A stretch of DNA of 64,000 nt from Aporrectodea caliginosa (GCA_020284085.1 JACEVL010000129.1:52501-116500), one strand, 5' to 3'. Shown: positions 11,243-22,375, counted from the first letter of the stretch. Program-made: numbers and translations. The notes: generated from the letters alone by a model not told the origin.

Positions 11243-11470
11243 AGAGGAGGACGCTCCTGTATATCCTACGGCTGTGTGAAATCGCGGTGGATGGCCTATT
11301 CGGACTCGAACAGCGACCCATAAATCAGTTCACAAGAACCACGTTGATGAGAACCATATGAACTGTCAAGGTCCTCAGTCCACCAATTGCCATTTCAGTC
11401 AAGGTTTGACATAAGGCACCATAATATACTTTTTACGGGGACATGCGTGGCCGGGTTCTCCGCAGGGTCC

Positions 11471-11513
11471 GGCATTCAAATTTCTTAATGCTGTTGCAGT
11501 TCATGGGCCTAAC

Positions 11514-11576
<63 letters not shown>

Positions 11577-11690
11577 TATATATATCATATATATATCATA
11601 TATATAATTATATATATATCATCGGTGAAAGCCTGAATCCCACAACAGCGCAAGCCAACTATTTGGAGCACCCCAGGTTGTTGGTCTGCC
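11471..11690. repeat. Left arm of an inverted repeat flanking the hAT cluster, with (AT)n array
   Basis: GGCATTCAAATTTCTTAATG, GTTCATGGGCCTAACTTCAT and, after an (AT)n run at about 11517-11618, ATCGGTGAAAGCCTGAATCC recur in reverse complement at about 15850-15952. Only this arm carries the expanded AT tract. Confidence 0.75.
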
Positions 11691-12261
11691 GATGTCAGGG
11701 CTGTGGATAAATTAGTGGGAGTGGCTTTTCACACTGATCGAAGACTGTTAAACACGACAACATATTAAATATCTCTGGGCAACAACACCTCGATCTGACA
11801 CGGCTCAGAAGGTCAGAGTTCGTGAATCCTAGATTAGTTGGTGTCCTGCGCTTGCTTAATTAAGAGTAGCGCTTAATTAGAAAGCTGGAGTTTACGATTA
11901 GGCCTACGATTAATTGTTTGGTGTCCGACTCTTCACTTCCTATCAGCGTTATGTTAATAAGTGCGTCACTGCGTAGGCCCATGCATACACCATTTCACCT
12001 TGACAGTGGCGGCTCTACAGGGAGGGCCAGGGGGCACTTGCCCCCCAACTGAGGTTGTGGCCCCCCCAGTGGCCCCCCCAAATTTTACTCAAAAATATTA
12101 TGAAATATGGTATCATTTAATTTTGATATTTTCAAAGGTATTACTTACTTGCTTAAGCATGAAGCATGATGAAATCCGATGTTATTTTATCTGTGGTGTT
12201 TTCACAAACGTGACCTATTTACTTCCTGAGAGTTTTAATTATTTTCTTGTCGTATAAGCTA

Positions 12262-12730
12262 CATTCCTGCTATCCATCACTGACTCCCTATCCGCAAGTA
12301 TATTGAGTACAGGGTAGCTGCCCTGGTATGGCGACATCACCAGCTAAGGCTTCGCCCAATTTACCTCCGCGAGCAATGCTGTATGACTTCGGGTATCCCC
12401 AATGCTTTACGGAAAAGGGAGTTCTTTGGTTTCGTTCGCTCATACTGCAACTATGAAGAATCGAGCCTTTTCAGTGGTAGGACCAGTGGTTTGGAATGTC
12501 CTTCCTTTAGACCTACGCCTACACACTGAGACTCTATCTGAATCCTTCCTCAACAAACTTAAAACTGTACTACCTTGGTCTACTTTACCCAAACAGTGTG
12601 TTCATAAATGCACAGGCTCTTTTCGGGCTCTGCTGCAGATAAAAACTCTGTGCATCGTTCTGAAGTGGACCCACAGACTGCACTTAGGCAACTTGTCTAC
12701 ATCCAGTTATTATATCATTCCGAACTAAAT
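12262..12730 (+). pseudogene. CR1-like LINE RT tail carried inside the hAT element
   Basis: Broken frames read LH.LPIRKYIEYRVAALVW, then FSVVGPVVWNVLPLDLR and FLNKLKTVL. This is the distal ORF2 region of CR1-like LINEs (LHWLPIR.RI.YK, F...GP..WN.LP..LR, F...LKT.L). The same fragment sits at the same place in the second hAT copy, so it was captured before both copies spread. Confidence 0.7.
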
Positions 12731-13015
12731 CGACAATTCTCTGACCATTCGCTTACTATTATGATTGGTATACAATCTTTAACACCAAACACAAGTCTTT
12801 TCTGATATTAGACATATCTGCAAAGCAAATATGTCTGATATTCGTTTCAGAGAGCAGTTTATCAATGCTGTTAGTTGAATGTGTTCGTGCAGAGTCGATT
12901 ATCATTGGTGCCTTTGTGGAACAGTTTGACTCTAGGCATGACAGTCTTAATTAAAAGTGCATGTATTGTTTGTAGTTTCTAGGTTTTACTTTTTTCTAGG
13001 TTTTTACTTTTAAAC

Positions 13016-13057
<42 letters not shown>

Positions 13058-13193
13058 CGGGATTTGTCCTTTTCGCTCGCCAGTCCCCACCAGACGGGGA
13101 AGCATAGTATTACATTGTTCTGGCTATGATGGTTGCGCGGGTGATCAGTTGTAGAGAATCTGCAGATGCACCATGGTTTTTGAGTGTTTTAAG

Positions 13194-15083
13194 CAGTGGC
13201 GGTTCTAGAGTTTTTGGACTGGGGGGCTAAAAAGTGCTTTAGCCCCTTCTCATTAATGTACGTGTTCATACTGCTGAGCGTGCTGACCCCGGTTACCCGT
13301 TTCAGCAACCTACGGAACTGAAAATTACTATTGTTTGGCCGATGTTCTGATAAACAGAATAATCTCTAAAGTATAATTATGTCAGTATGAAAAAAGAAAA
13401 GCTGATGGAAAAAACTTCATCTGTGTAGTACATTTTTGTATCGACTTGATCCTTTTTATTGTTCATGTAACATCTTCTACCTCTTTGCAAAGTTTTAGCA
13501 AGATTATACCAAGATATTTTAAGTTTTCAGCAACAAATTAAGATGCCCATTTTTTATGGTTTCAAATTTATCAACATCAGTTGCTGAGTTGCTGGCATGT
13601 ATCTTGAAGAAGTGAAAGACTGATGGAAGACCAAGTTTCTTCTCAATACTAAGCATGCAAAGGTGATTCAATCTCTGCTTTGACATGTTTGACCAGAGAT
13701 AAGTTTCAGGGTTGAAAAGCTTCTTTCGAAACTGGCTGCAGATTCAGGAATTGTTAATGTTAGCCTTGCAAATGTGATTAAATCAGGAAAGCATAGGGCA
13801 TAGTCTTCTGCATAAATTTTAAAACATAGGCCCTATTCGCGTAATCCAGTCTGTCTGAAAATCGTGTCTTATATAGCGTCACTTCAAGATATCTAGGCCT
13901 ACTCAGAGGCGCTCTCTGCGCTATCCTATAATATTAAGATGTTCAATGTCATTACGACGAATCTATTGCATCAGTTAGCAAAACAATGCACGGTAAGCTG
14001 AAAGAGTCACCGGTGGCGGACTCACGCACACACGATGAACCAACCAACGGATTCCCGTCGACAGCTGAAGACGGCATGGATAATCATTGTATCTCATAAT
14101 TGTCCAAAAATGCATCAGTTTGACTGTTAAAATTAAAATTAAATTTATTGTGGAGAGAAGACTGTATCCCTCACTACAAAGCATGCACCTCAATTCCATT
14201 TGCGGGTTAGAAAATCTATCCCCGCCCTCAGTATTTGCGGGTAAATATATTGCTGCCAAACTGGGGCAAGTTCTCCCATGAATGATTCCATCCCATGTGT
14301 ACTCGTTTTACATACCTGTTATCAATGCGTTATCAATGCCGTAGAAAGTTCATCGTGTAGCTCATCAGCTTTCTTTCTTTACTTCTTACAATGAATTTAT
14401 CCATTAATTTGTGTAGACCTATGTGCGTGCCCAAACGTATTCTAGTACACACTGCTTTGTATACACAAATAGTCATACACACCTACAGTTTACAGTTTAC
14501 ACTATAGTACGCACAGGCTGTAATTCGGCCTGCCACTGTCTGGCTATCCCCCTCTTGGTGTTGCTGTTGCCCTGCTTCTATCCCTGCTCCTTAAGCTAAT
14601 GTCACCCCAGCGTGCAGGGTCATTGAGTGCTTTCGGCTGGCCTAATCTCGGTTGCCCAGGCTGTAATCTGTTCTTCAGTCTCTTCTTGACTACCCCAGCC
14701 CTTCTGTAGTAACAGGGCAGCAATTAGTATATAGATAGACATGTGCTTTGATCTGATCATCTGAGCACTCTGATTGGAGCAGCAGTTCAGGGGTCTGTGA
14801 TATGTGATTGTGATATTCTACAGCCTAACAGGTTCCAAGATTTACATGTACAGAGCAACATTATCCACAAAGGAGTTTTACTCAAAATCTGTTGATCCAC
14901 TGACAATTAAGCATCAGGAGATGTCTACAGGCAGTGCACAGGCATTGTAGGCAATGTATGGCTAATTAAGTAAACGTTAAACTAGGGGGCTAAAGTGTGC
15001 ATAGGGGGCTTAGAAAAACTAGGGGGCTAACTTTCCATCTAGGGGGGCTACAGCCCCCTAGCCCCCCGGTAAAACCGCCACTG
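13194..15083. mobile_element. hAT element nested inside another hAT element
   Basis: It begins CAGTGGCGGTTCTAGAG and ends GGTAAAACCGCCACTG. Perfect 8-bp duplications GTTTTAAG lie at 13186-13193 and 15084-15091. GGGGGCTAAA-type subterminal repeats are present at both ends (13224-13250, 14983-15066). It interrupts the 12004-15424 element, so it is the younger insertion. About 1.9 kb, with a decayed transposase inside. Confidence 0.9.
13540..13770 (-). pseudogene. Decayed hAT transposase C-terminal (dimerisation) fragment
   Basis: The minus-strand translation across this interval reads KKLFNPETYLWSNMSKQRLN, then HLCMLSIEKKLGL. This resembles the hATC region of hAT transposases (S-QERLN-L-LLSIE). 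No intact catalytic DDE region was recognised. It lies in the nested 13194-15083 element and is the likely relic of its own transposase. Confidence 0.55.
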
Positions 15084-15245
15084 GTTTTAAGGGCGAAGAT
15101 TGAAGCAGAGCCACTTTTGACGACTTTGTTGATGTGTTCCGTGACTGAAAGTTTTTCATCGATGGTGACGCTGTTTCCATTTGTGTCTTAACTTGAGGCT
15201 GTTGATTATTAATGATTAAACAATTCACTGTAAACGAATGTAAAC

Positions 15246-15308
<63 letters not shown>

Positions 15309-15516
15309 GCTCCAATACAGGTCTCTTGTCACCATTCTCACTTTTGACGAAAATAGACTGGCCCCTCCATCTGTTTCCCCGGCCCCCGTGGCCCCCCTGT
15401 TGCAAAAGTCTAGAGGCGCCACTGCACCTTGACCACCGCGGACGTCTGATATTCTATCAGGCAAGCGCAGGGCACCAGCTTATTCACGAGCGCTGCGTCG
15501 TGTGAGTGGCTCCATA

Positions 15517-15840
15517 CAGTGGCGTAACGAGGGGGCAGAGGGGGCGGCCGCCCGCAGGAGGGGGCGGGGCGCAAAATTAGGTCTGAAAATGTGTTTTTTT
15601 TGTTAAAGAAATCAGGTAAAAATAAAAAATAGTTTTAAAAAAGTAAATTTTGTACGTGAGTCTTGGGGGCGCGGGCAAGGGGGGGGGCGCAAAATGAGAT
15701 TTGACAAGTTTCTTGTTGAAAAAAGCAGAGAAACAGACGGAAAAGTTAAAAAAAAGGTCATCCGAAATTTTGGCGGAACTGAGAACAAATTTTCAGGAAA
15801 TTCTTGCCCCCGGGCGCACGAACCCCTAGTTACGCCACTG
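15517..15840. mobile_element. 324-bp hAT-type MITE
   Basis: Terminal inverted repeats CAGTGGCGTAACGAGGGG and CCCCTAGTTACGCCACTG are present. Perfect 8-bp duplications GCTCCATA lie at 15509-15516 and 15841-15848. Subterminal parts are G-rich. There is no coding content. It interrupts the right arm of the inverted repeat paired with 11471-11690. Confidence 0.93.
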
Positions 15841-15848
15841 GCTCCATA

Positions 15849-15952
15849 CAGTTTGCTTGCGCTGATGTGGGATTCAGGCTTTCACCGATGATAGGCCCTA
15901 TATGAAGTTAGGCCCATGAACTGCAACAGTCTGCAAGCATTAAGAAATTTGA
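15849..15952. repeat. Right arm of the inverted repeat paired with 11471-11690
   Basis: GGGATTCAGGCTTTCACCGA and ATGAAGTTAGGCCCATGAAC are the reverse complement of the arm at 11471-11690. The arm probably continued leftwards before the 324-bp MITE inserted. Confidence 0.75.
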
Positions 15953-16965
15953 TGGGTTATTCAGAGATTTCATGGGAAGATCCGAGTCCGGTTGCCAGAG
16001 AGACCAAACACAGAGGATAGAGCTGCTGCTAAGGCGGGTTTCGTTGAAGACGGGAGCTGAAAGCTTGGAAGGCGAAGGATTGGAAGGACCATGGGAGGAA
16101 TTCTTGAAGAGGTGGGACTTAGTTGGGAGTGGAAACTGGAAAGCCTGTGCACTGCATGGGTGATAAGTAGGCCTAGAGTAGCATGAGGCAGATAACGGTG
16201 GGTGAGCACTGAGCAGTGGTGCGTATATTGGTCGGTCGTTGCCTTGGTCGCAAATTTATTAGTTCCACGGCCGACATCAACGAGGTAACCGACCAGAAAT
16301 GAACGGTCCACATAAATAAGCTATAGGGCGAAGACGGCCCATAATCATAATATCTTGCCGAGCGCAGTGTGTCTTGTGTTATAGGCCTCTGTAGACCTTG
16401 ACCAGATTCTTGCAGAATGCAGCCGCCATGGCGCTTAATTAGCAAGGTCTTTATCGATATATCGGCTCGTGTGTAAGATTCGACCGCCGTAAACTTTAGT
16501 GATGAGCTCGATCCTTCTAACCACCCTTTGGACAACCCCTCTGACTTGACGCAGCACTCGTGGAAATGCTGGTGCCCTGCGCTTGACTTTCGAGTGGCGC
16601 TTTAGAAGTTTGGAGATTACGATTACGATACTAGAGCAAGGCCTATGTATGTAGGCCATATATATGTATGTACCCACAGAAAGCGTAGGCCTATATATTT
16701 ATATTCTTGAATATATAATTATATTCTTGGACTAAGCATGTGTTTACTCAAGGAATGCAAGCGTGATATTGTGTATGCTACTGACACATTCGGTGTGCGT
16801 TAATTCTAGTCAGCTTCTAACCTTGCAAGACGTAAGCTAGACGTGTTGCGTTTCAAAACAGAAACTCAGCAACAGCCATAATAATTATACTAGGGATAGA
16901 CAGGCAGGATCGAGGCCGCGGAGAAGCCTTGAAACGTGGTCCCATTGAAGAAGGCTACATGGACC
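15953..16965. other. No gene recognised
   Basis: Open frames here are short and unrecognised. A motif near 16570-16640 (GGTGCCCTGCGCTTG ... AGATTACGATTACGA) resembles 11845-11915 (GGTGTCCTGCGCTTGCTTAA ... TTTACGATTAGGCCTACGAT), indicating another dispersed repeat. Confidence 0.4.
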
Positions 16966-18254
16966 TAGTGTTGTTTTCGTCAACGAAAACGAAAACGAAA
17001 ATGGCAATTAACGAAAATTGAACGTTTTCGTTGACGAAAACTAAAACTAAAACTAAAATACGCAGACAACGGAAACTAAAACTAAAACGAAATTTGTAGC
17101 AATAAAAACTAAAACGAAACGAAAATTGATCAAACGAAAACTAAAACTATATTTATCAACAAATAATTTTTTCTTTACTTACTTAACTCACCATTTGTAT
17201 TGTACTGCCTTGTGCATTATGTGCAAACAGTATGCTCTGCTAACATTTGTTCATATATTTTAAGACACTCGATCGAGGAGAACGAGAACGAGATGTTGCT
17301 ACTTCCAGTTTTTCTTTATTTACTTTCCGCTAAGAATTCATCTATTTCGATTTTAACAATAGCTGTGGTAGGCTACTTTACTGCGACAAGTTCACTTAAT
17401 TAATGCAGTAATGTCTAAAGCCTCGCTCGTCTCTGACTTGTACCGTGACGAATATCAATGGTTGACCAAAGGACCACCCTGTTTGGGATTATTATTATTA
17501 TACTATTGAGCTTGATGCGACACAGTGCTGTGTTCAACTTATATAGGCTGAACACAGCACTTCTACTTTCGCAGTTTAGCGTTCTTAATTATTCGTCCAC
17601 TGTAGCATTATTATTTTTCATGAATCCAACTTCGACTTGGGCAAGAATTCTTTTCGTCAATCCAGGTTCTATTTAGCAGGAATTCTTTTAATCAATCCAG
17701 CTTCCATTTAAACAACAATTATTTTTTATGAATCCCGCTTCAATTTAAGTAAGAATCTTTTCATCAATCCCACTTCTATTTAAGCAAAAATTATTTTAAT
17801 CAATCCGACATCTATTTAGCATGAATTCTTTTGGTCAATCCATCTTGTATTCGGCCAACGCTAAAACCCATACAATAAATAGCGCATAGGCCTAATTAGG
17901 AACACTAATAATATTATGCGAAATTACCAAACTTCAAGTGACTGGTGGTGCTGGGATAACCAAACCCTGAATATTAGTTTTTTTGTGTCTAAAACTTAAA
18001 TGGAATTAAATAATTGGTAAAACTTAAACTGAAATTAAATTACTACAACTAAAACTGAAATAAACTTACTAAAACTAAAACTAAAATTAGCTTACTAAAA
18101 CTAAAACTAAAACGAAAATTAATCCATAAAAACTAAAACGAAAACTAAAACTAATATTGACACACAATAAAAACTAAAACTAAAACTGAAAATGAAGACT
18201 AACAATCATAACTAAAACTAAAACTAAAATTGAGGCATTATTAAAACAACACTA
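16966..18254. mobile_element. hAT-like element with CTAAAA-rich subterminal arrays
   Basis: TAGTGTTGTTTT at the left end and AAAACAACACTA at the right end form a perfect 12-bp terminal inverted repeat. The 8-bp duplication CATGGACC lies at 16958-16965 and 18255-18262. Degenerate AAACTAAAACTAAAACG repeats fill about 17030-17150 and 18000-18235. No transposase frame was found. The interior holds a hairpin (AGTGCTGTGTTCA / TGAACACAGCACT, about 17522-17562) and a minisatellite. Confidence 0.88.
17590..17855 (+). repeat. Minisatellite of about 44-46 bp, roughly six copies
   Basis: Each unit contains an AATCC-(A/C)-CTTCTATTTA-GCA core followed by (G)AATT-TTTT-ATCAATCC. Successive copies are diverged. 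It sits inside the 16966-18254 element. Confidence 0.6.
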
Positions 18255-18348
18255 CATGGACCAACTCTCTAAATGGGATCAGTCTCCACGGCATAGAACT
18301 CTGACACTCTCTCTGCCCAGGGTCTATAAGTACGGCAGATATACATCT

Positions 18349-18556
18349 ATACATACATACGTACATACATACATACATACATACATACATACATACATGA
18401 TACATACATACATACATACATACATACATACATACATTGCATACATACATACATACATACATACATACATACATACATACATACATACATACATACATAC
18501 ATACATACATACATACATACATACATTCATACATACATACATACATACATACATTC
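18349..18556. repeat. (ATAC)n microsatellite
   Basis: About 200 bp of ATAC tetranucleotides with a few interruptions. It is open in several frames on both strands only because the unit lacks stops in those frames. Confidence 0.95.
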
Positions 18557-18575
18557 ATATTCGTTTATTAGCGCC

Positions 18576-18862
18576 AAGAAGAAGAAGAAGAAGGAGAAGA
18601 AGGAGAAGGAGAAGGAGAAGGGAGAAGGAGAAGGAGAAGGAGAAGGAGAAGGGAGAAGGAGGAGAAGGAGGGAGGAGAAGGAGAAGGAGAAGGAGAAGGA
18701 GAAGGAGAAGGAGAAGGAGAAGGAGAAGGAGAAGGAGGAGGAGGAGAGGAGGAGAGGAGGAGGAGGAGGAGGAGGAGGAGGAGAAGAAGAAGAAGAAGAA
18801 GAAGAAGAAGAAGAAGAAGAAGAAGAAGAAGAAGAAGAAGAAGAAGAAGAAGAAGAAGAAAA
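18576..18862. repeat. 287-nt uninterrupted homopurine tract
   Basis: From 18576 to 18862 every base is A or G: GAA, GGAGAA and GGA repeats, then a pure (GAA)n run of about 80 nt. It directly follows the ATAC array. Such tracts can form triplex (H-) DNA. It is not coding, despite open frames of poly-Arg/Lys or poly-Ser/Leu/Phe. Confidence 0.95.
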
Positions 18863-19309
18863 CAGAAGAAAATGTAAAGAAAGCAAATGTACATTTATAG
18901 CCTATTGGTAAGGACGACTCGGTTGTACCTAGGCCTAAAGGGGCACTCAATCCCAGTATGGCATATGCCACATGCCAAACATAATTTCTCTATCACATGC
19001 AATAGGAATAATTATTAGTGGCTCAGTATGACTTGACCATTTTTATAGTCTGTAATAAAGCTGACTTAAATTAGGCTATACTTAAGTATTCATTTCAATT
19101 ATTATCTAGTTAGACTTAGCCTATGCTTAACTGTTCATGTATACGCACTATAGGTCGGTATCTGGGCTATATAATAGCTCTCCTTGATTGTGTAGGCTAC
19201 ATGTATAGGCCAACGTCTAGCTGCAAAAGCTTGGCAGTTGCCCGGTTACCTGGATTCAAAGTAGGCTACACCACTAACACCAGTCAGTTATTGTAAGGGA
19301 GGTGTTTTG

Positions 19310-19480
19310 TTTAACGACGCTTAATAAAGATGATACAGCTTTGCCCTTCTCCTTTAAATGTTAATGTAGGCTTGCTTGCTTTGGTTGCTGTTTAACGACA
19401 CTGTGTCATAACAAAGATGATTAGTGTCGCCCTCCTCCTTTCTCCAGGCTTGGGACTGGCACTACCACAGGTAGGGTAGT
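19310..19480 (+). repeat. Dispersed repeat with TTTAACGACACTGTGT core
   Basis: GTTTAACGACACTGTGT then TAACAAAGAT and GTCGCCCTCCTC at about 19389-19440 recur at about 20530-20580. A weaker copy starts at about 19308 (GTTTAACGACGCTTAATAAA). Two or three members of one short interspersed family are within 1.3 kb. Confidence 0.6.
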
Positions 19481-19535
19481 GGCCCTACACGTTTATATAT
19501 AGCGACCGTATGGCCTCGCCCTTGCTCGTTTTTAT

Positions 19536-20344
19536 TATCCATCTCGTTTAACTTGCGGAAATCTTGTAATCTTGTTTGAGCCACAGGCTAAAAAGTCAAA
19601 TCTTGCGACGACTAATTCGATCACTTACAATCATTCAATCGTCATGAAACTTGGCAGATAGACTCGCCCTCGCAGACACTTCATTCTATCAAAATTTCAG
19701 CTCCCCAAAAAGGCTAGCTTATAGAATCGGGGACTCAACTTTTCGAATCGGGGAATCCCCTTTTCCGATACGCAGCGTTGTCATTGGCCAGCGTTGTGAT
19801 TGGCCGCAGTCGTAAAATGAACGCGGACTACATATTTGTAGAGGTAACTGCTTCATAAGACGCATTATAGGATACTAGATGGATATAGTAAAAACTTTGT
19901 TTTTACGGGCTGTATTTTATTATCCATCTAGTTTAACTTGCGGAAATCTTGCAATCTTGCTTGAGCCACAGGCTAAAAAGTCAAATCTTGCGACGACTAA
20001 TTCGACCACTTACAATCATTCAATCGTCGTGAAACTTGGCAGATAGACTCGCCCTCGCAGACACTTCATTCTATAAAAATTTCAGCTCCCCAAAAAGGCT
20101 AGCTTATAGAATCGGGGACTCAACTTTTCGATTCGGGGAATCCCCTTTTCCGATACGCAGCGTTGCCATTGGCCAGCGTTGCCATTGGCCGCAACAGAAA
20201 CGGGTGCGCTGCCTCATTAAACGTGCTATGTCGTAAAATTAACGCGGACTATATATTTGTAGAGGTAACTGCTTCATAAGACCCATTATAGGATACTAGA
20301 TGGATATAGTAAAAAACTTTGTTTTTACGGGCTGTATTTTATTC
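19536..20344 (+). repeat. 385-bp imperfect tandem duplication
   Basis: The unit beginning TATCCATCTCGTTTAACTTG at 19536 restarts at 19921 with a few substitutions. Unit 2 is about 40 bp longer, with an insertion near 20190-20230. Each unit contains ATTGGCC motifs (inverted CCAAT): two near 19783-19805 and two near 20165-20190. No coding content was recognised and no terminal repeats were identified. Confidence 0.85.
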
Positions 20345-20523
20345 AATGTATTAATCGCCTCAGATATTTCACCACCGATTGCCCTTTTGAACGGGCGCCA
20401 TGCCATTTAAAGTTCCCGTGCACGGACTACCCCGATATTTAAATCTCTGAAATAAGCCAGCAACGGGAAGCGAACTGCGATCCGCACGCTCTCTATCTAA
20501 CACAGAAGCGCAGAGTAGTAGTA

Positions 20524-20615
20524 TGGTTTCAGTTTAACGACACTGTGTGGTAACAAAGATCGTTAGCGTCGCCCTCCTCTTTCATTCAGGCTTGAGACTG
20601 ACACTGTCTGCATGG
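20524..20615 (+). repeat. Second copy of the TTTAACGACACTGTGT repeat
   Basis: It shares AGTTTAACGACACTGTGT, TAACAAAGAT and GTCGCCCTCCTC with 19389-19440. Confidence 0.6.
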
Positions 20616-21038
20616 CACTAAGGCGCATATAGGCCTACTCGTATATGAGACGCAGTTTACGCTTTTAATAACCAATGTAGCTAACTGGGACTTATTTATG
20701 CAGGTTTGGGACTATAATATATAGCACCCAGGGTGAGAATTGCCGGGGGTTGGGGGGTTCAACCCCCTCTAGTCTTTTTAGGCTCCCATAGTAAAGTCTA
20801 CATTTCACACCCAAACTGTACATAAATCAACGTCTAACCGCCCCCCCTTTATTTTTTGACAATTCCCATATTATTTAATTTATTATAGCACCACTCAAAA
20901 ACGGCAGTGGATGAGTTCAAAGAGCGTCTTCAAATTTCAGCTGATAACCTGCTTCATTTATGATACTTTTTGAAACTCAGGAAACAAGCATCAGCAGCAA
21001 TTATGGTCAATCAAGCGATTCATATCTTTGTCAGCAGC

Positions 21039-21202
21039 CAGGGCCGCATTAAAACCAGTGCGGGCCCGGGTGCTGCGATTACCTTCCAAGGGCCCCCCTC
21101 TGACAACCACCAGTCCACCACGCAAATATTTATAAAATGCGGGCCCATAAAAACTGCGCGCCGGGTGTTCCAGCACCCTTAGCAACCTTTAATGCGAGCC
21201 TG
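21039..21202. mobile_element. 164-bp hAT-type MITE
   Basis: It starts CAGGGCCGCATTAAAACC and ends CCTTTAATGCGAGCCTG, reverse complements over most of their length. Flanking 8-mers TCAGCAGC and TCTGCAGC match at 7 of 8 positions. Confidence 0.75.
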
Positions 21203-21237
21203 TCTGCAGCATTTACCGAGGGACAACGTCCATCTGC

Positions 21238-22045
21238 CAGGGCTGTTAAAGGCTTGGTTTTTTGGTTTTTGGTTTTTTTTTAAAAACCAAAAAAAAACAA
21301 AAAACCGCAAATTTTGGTTTATTGGTTTTTTACAAATTTCAAAATTATAAATGCCAAAGATGTCGTCTCTTCAACTCTATTGGCAATTGTTGTATGGTCT
21401 CTATCAGTGCGACCACTCTCCATTTTCTGAATTCCCAAGCTCTTGCCAGAAAAATCCCAAGATCTACCAGAGGTGTAAAAGAAATCCCAAGTTACCGAAA
21501 AGGAAAAAGATGTGATGAAATATGAAATGCGTTTTCACTTTAAACAATCACAATTATTCACAAACATGCGTAGTTAAGGACTCGCAAAGAAAAAACCGGA
21601 GCATAACATTGAATAAACAATGTTTACAGGTCACAATAATAATAAATGTCTTTCAGACTGAACGAGTTTTTCTAATCTGATTCGCTGCCACTGTTGCAAA
21701 ATACGGTAAAAACTAGTCTGTAGACCTTAGCAAAAATCCCAAGATTGCTAGGCAAAATCCCCAGATCCGAAGTCGGACCCCCAAATTCCCAAGATCTTGT
21801 GAAAAATCCCAAGCAGTGGTCGCACTGGTCTCTATATATTAGGCTAACTTCGTTTTATGACATTCTACGGTTCTACTGTTCTAGTTAATAACATTTATAT
21901 GCATCTGAATAATTTGAACGGTATTATGCCATTTATGATCCGAAATAGGAAAATCTCAAAAACAAAACAAAAAAAACAAAACCAAAAAACCAAAACCAAA
22001 AAACCAACTTTTCATTTGAAAAAAGTTTGGTTTTTTGCACCTCTG
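21238..22045. mobile_element. 808-bp hAT-type element with GGTTTTTT-rich ends
   Basis: Ends are CAGGGCTGTTAAAGGC and GGTTTTTTGCACCTCTG. A perfect 8-bp duplication CCATCTGC lies at 21230-21237 and 22046-22053. Subterminal GGTTTTTTGG / CCAAAAAACC repeats give a second layer of inverted symmetry. There is no transposase frame. Confidence 0.85.
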
Positions 22046-22055
22046 CCATCTGCTG

Positions 22056-22245
22056 ATTCTGCTGGTGCAAAAAAGTATGATGGAGAAGAAGAGCTGAACA
22101 AATATATGAAAGCTCTTGATGAAACAGTGAACAGCGGCTTTCAGATTCAGCTTTGGATTGGAAAGAAAACCGAATGGGCCTACCGGTACCTGCTTCTGTC
22201 GTGTTTGGCATACTGTGGCGGATTTTTAGGGTTGCCCTCCCCAGG
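22056..22245 (+). pseudogene. Decayed hAT transposase C-terminal fragment
   Basis: The plus-strand translation reads DGEEELNKYMKALDE, then GFQIQLWIGKK, then a stretch like LLLSCLAY ... FLGLPS. The order matches the hATC domain (EL..YL, D.L.WW...., YP.L..LA..YL..PAT), with frameshifts. Two MITEs (21039-21202, 21238-22045) are inserted in or beside this older element. Confidence 0.45.
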
Positions 22246-22375
22246 AGTTGGACTGGCCCCCCTTGGTTTTCGGACAAGGTGATATTGCTCTCTGTTGGTG
22301 CTTTGACCCTGTGCCTGTCTTTGTATGTGTGTTCTTCCTGCCCTGTCACTGTGGTTGTCTGGGTGCGTCCTTCTT

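Larger units (their letters stand above)
12004..15424 (+). mobile_element. Non-autonomous hAT element copy 1, with captured LINE fragment and a nested hAT
   Basis: It starts CAGTGGCGGCTCTACAGG and ends with the near-inverse TAGAGGCGCCACTG. It is flanked by a perfect 8-bp duplication CACCTTGA (11996-12003 and 15425-15432), the hAT hallmark. Runs of G and C lie just inside both ends. The body matches the element at 62710-63888, but this copy is enlarged by a nested element (13194-15083) and by (TA)n arrays at about 13018-13052 and 15247-15305. No transposase frame of its own is seen. Confidence 0.9.

Noticed and set aside
18241..18971. Open frames of poly-Arg/Lys, poly-Ser, poly-Leu, and HTYI/MYVC repeats
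   Set aside because: They derive entirely from the ATAC microsatellite and the homopurine tract.
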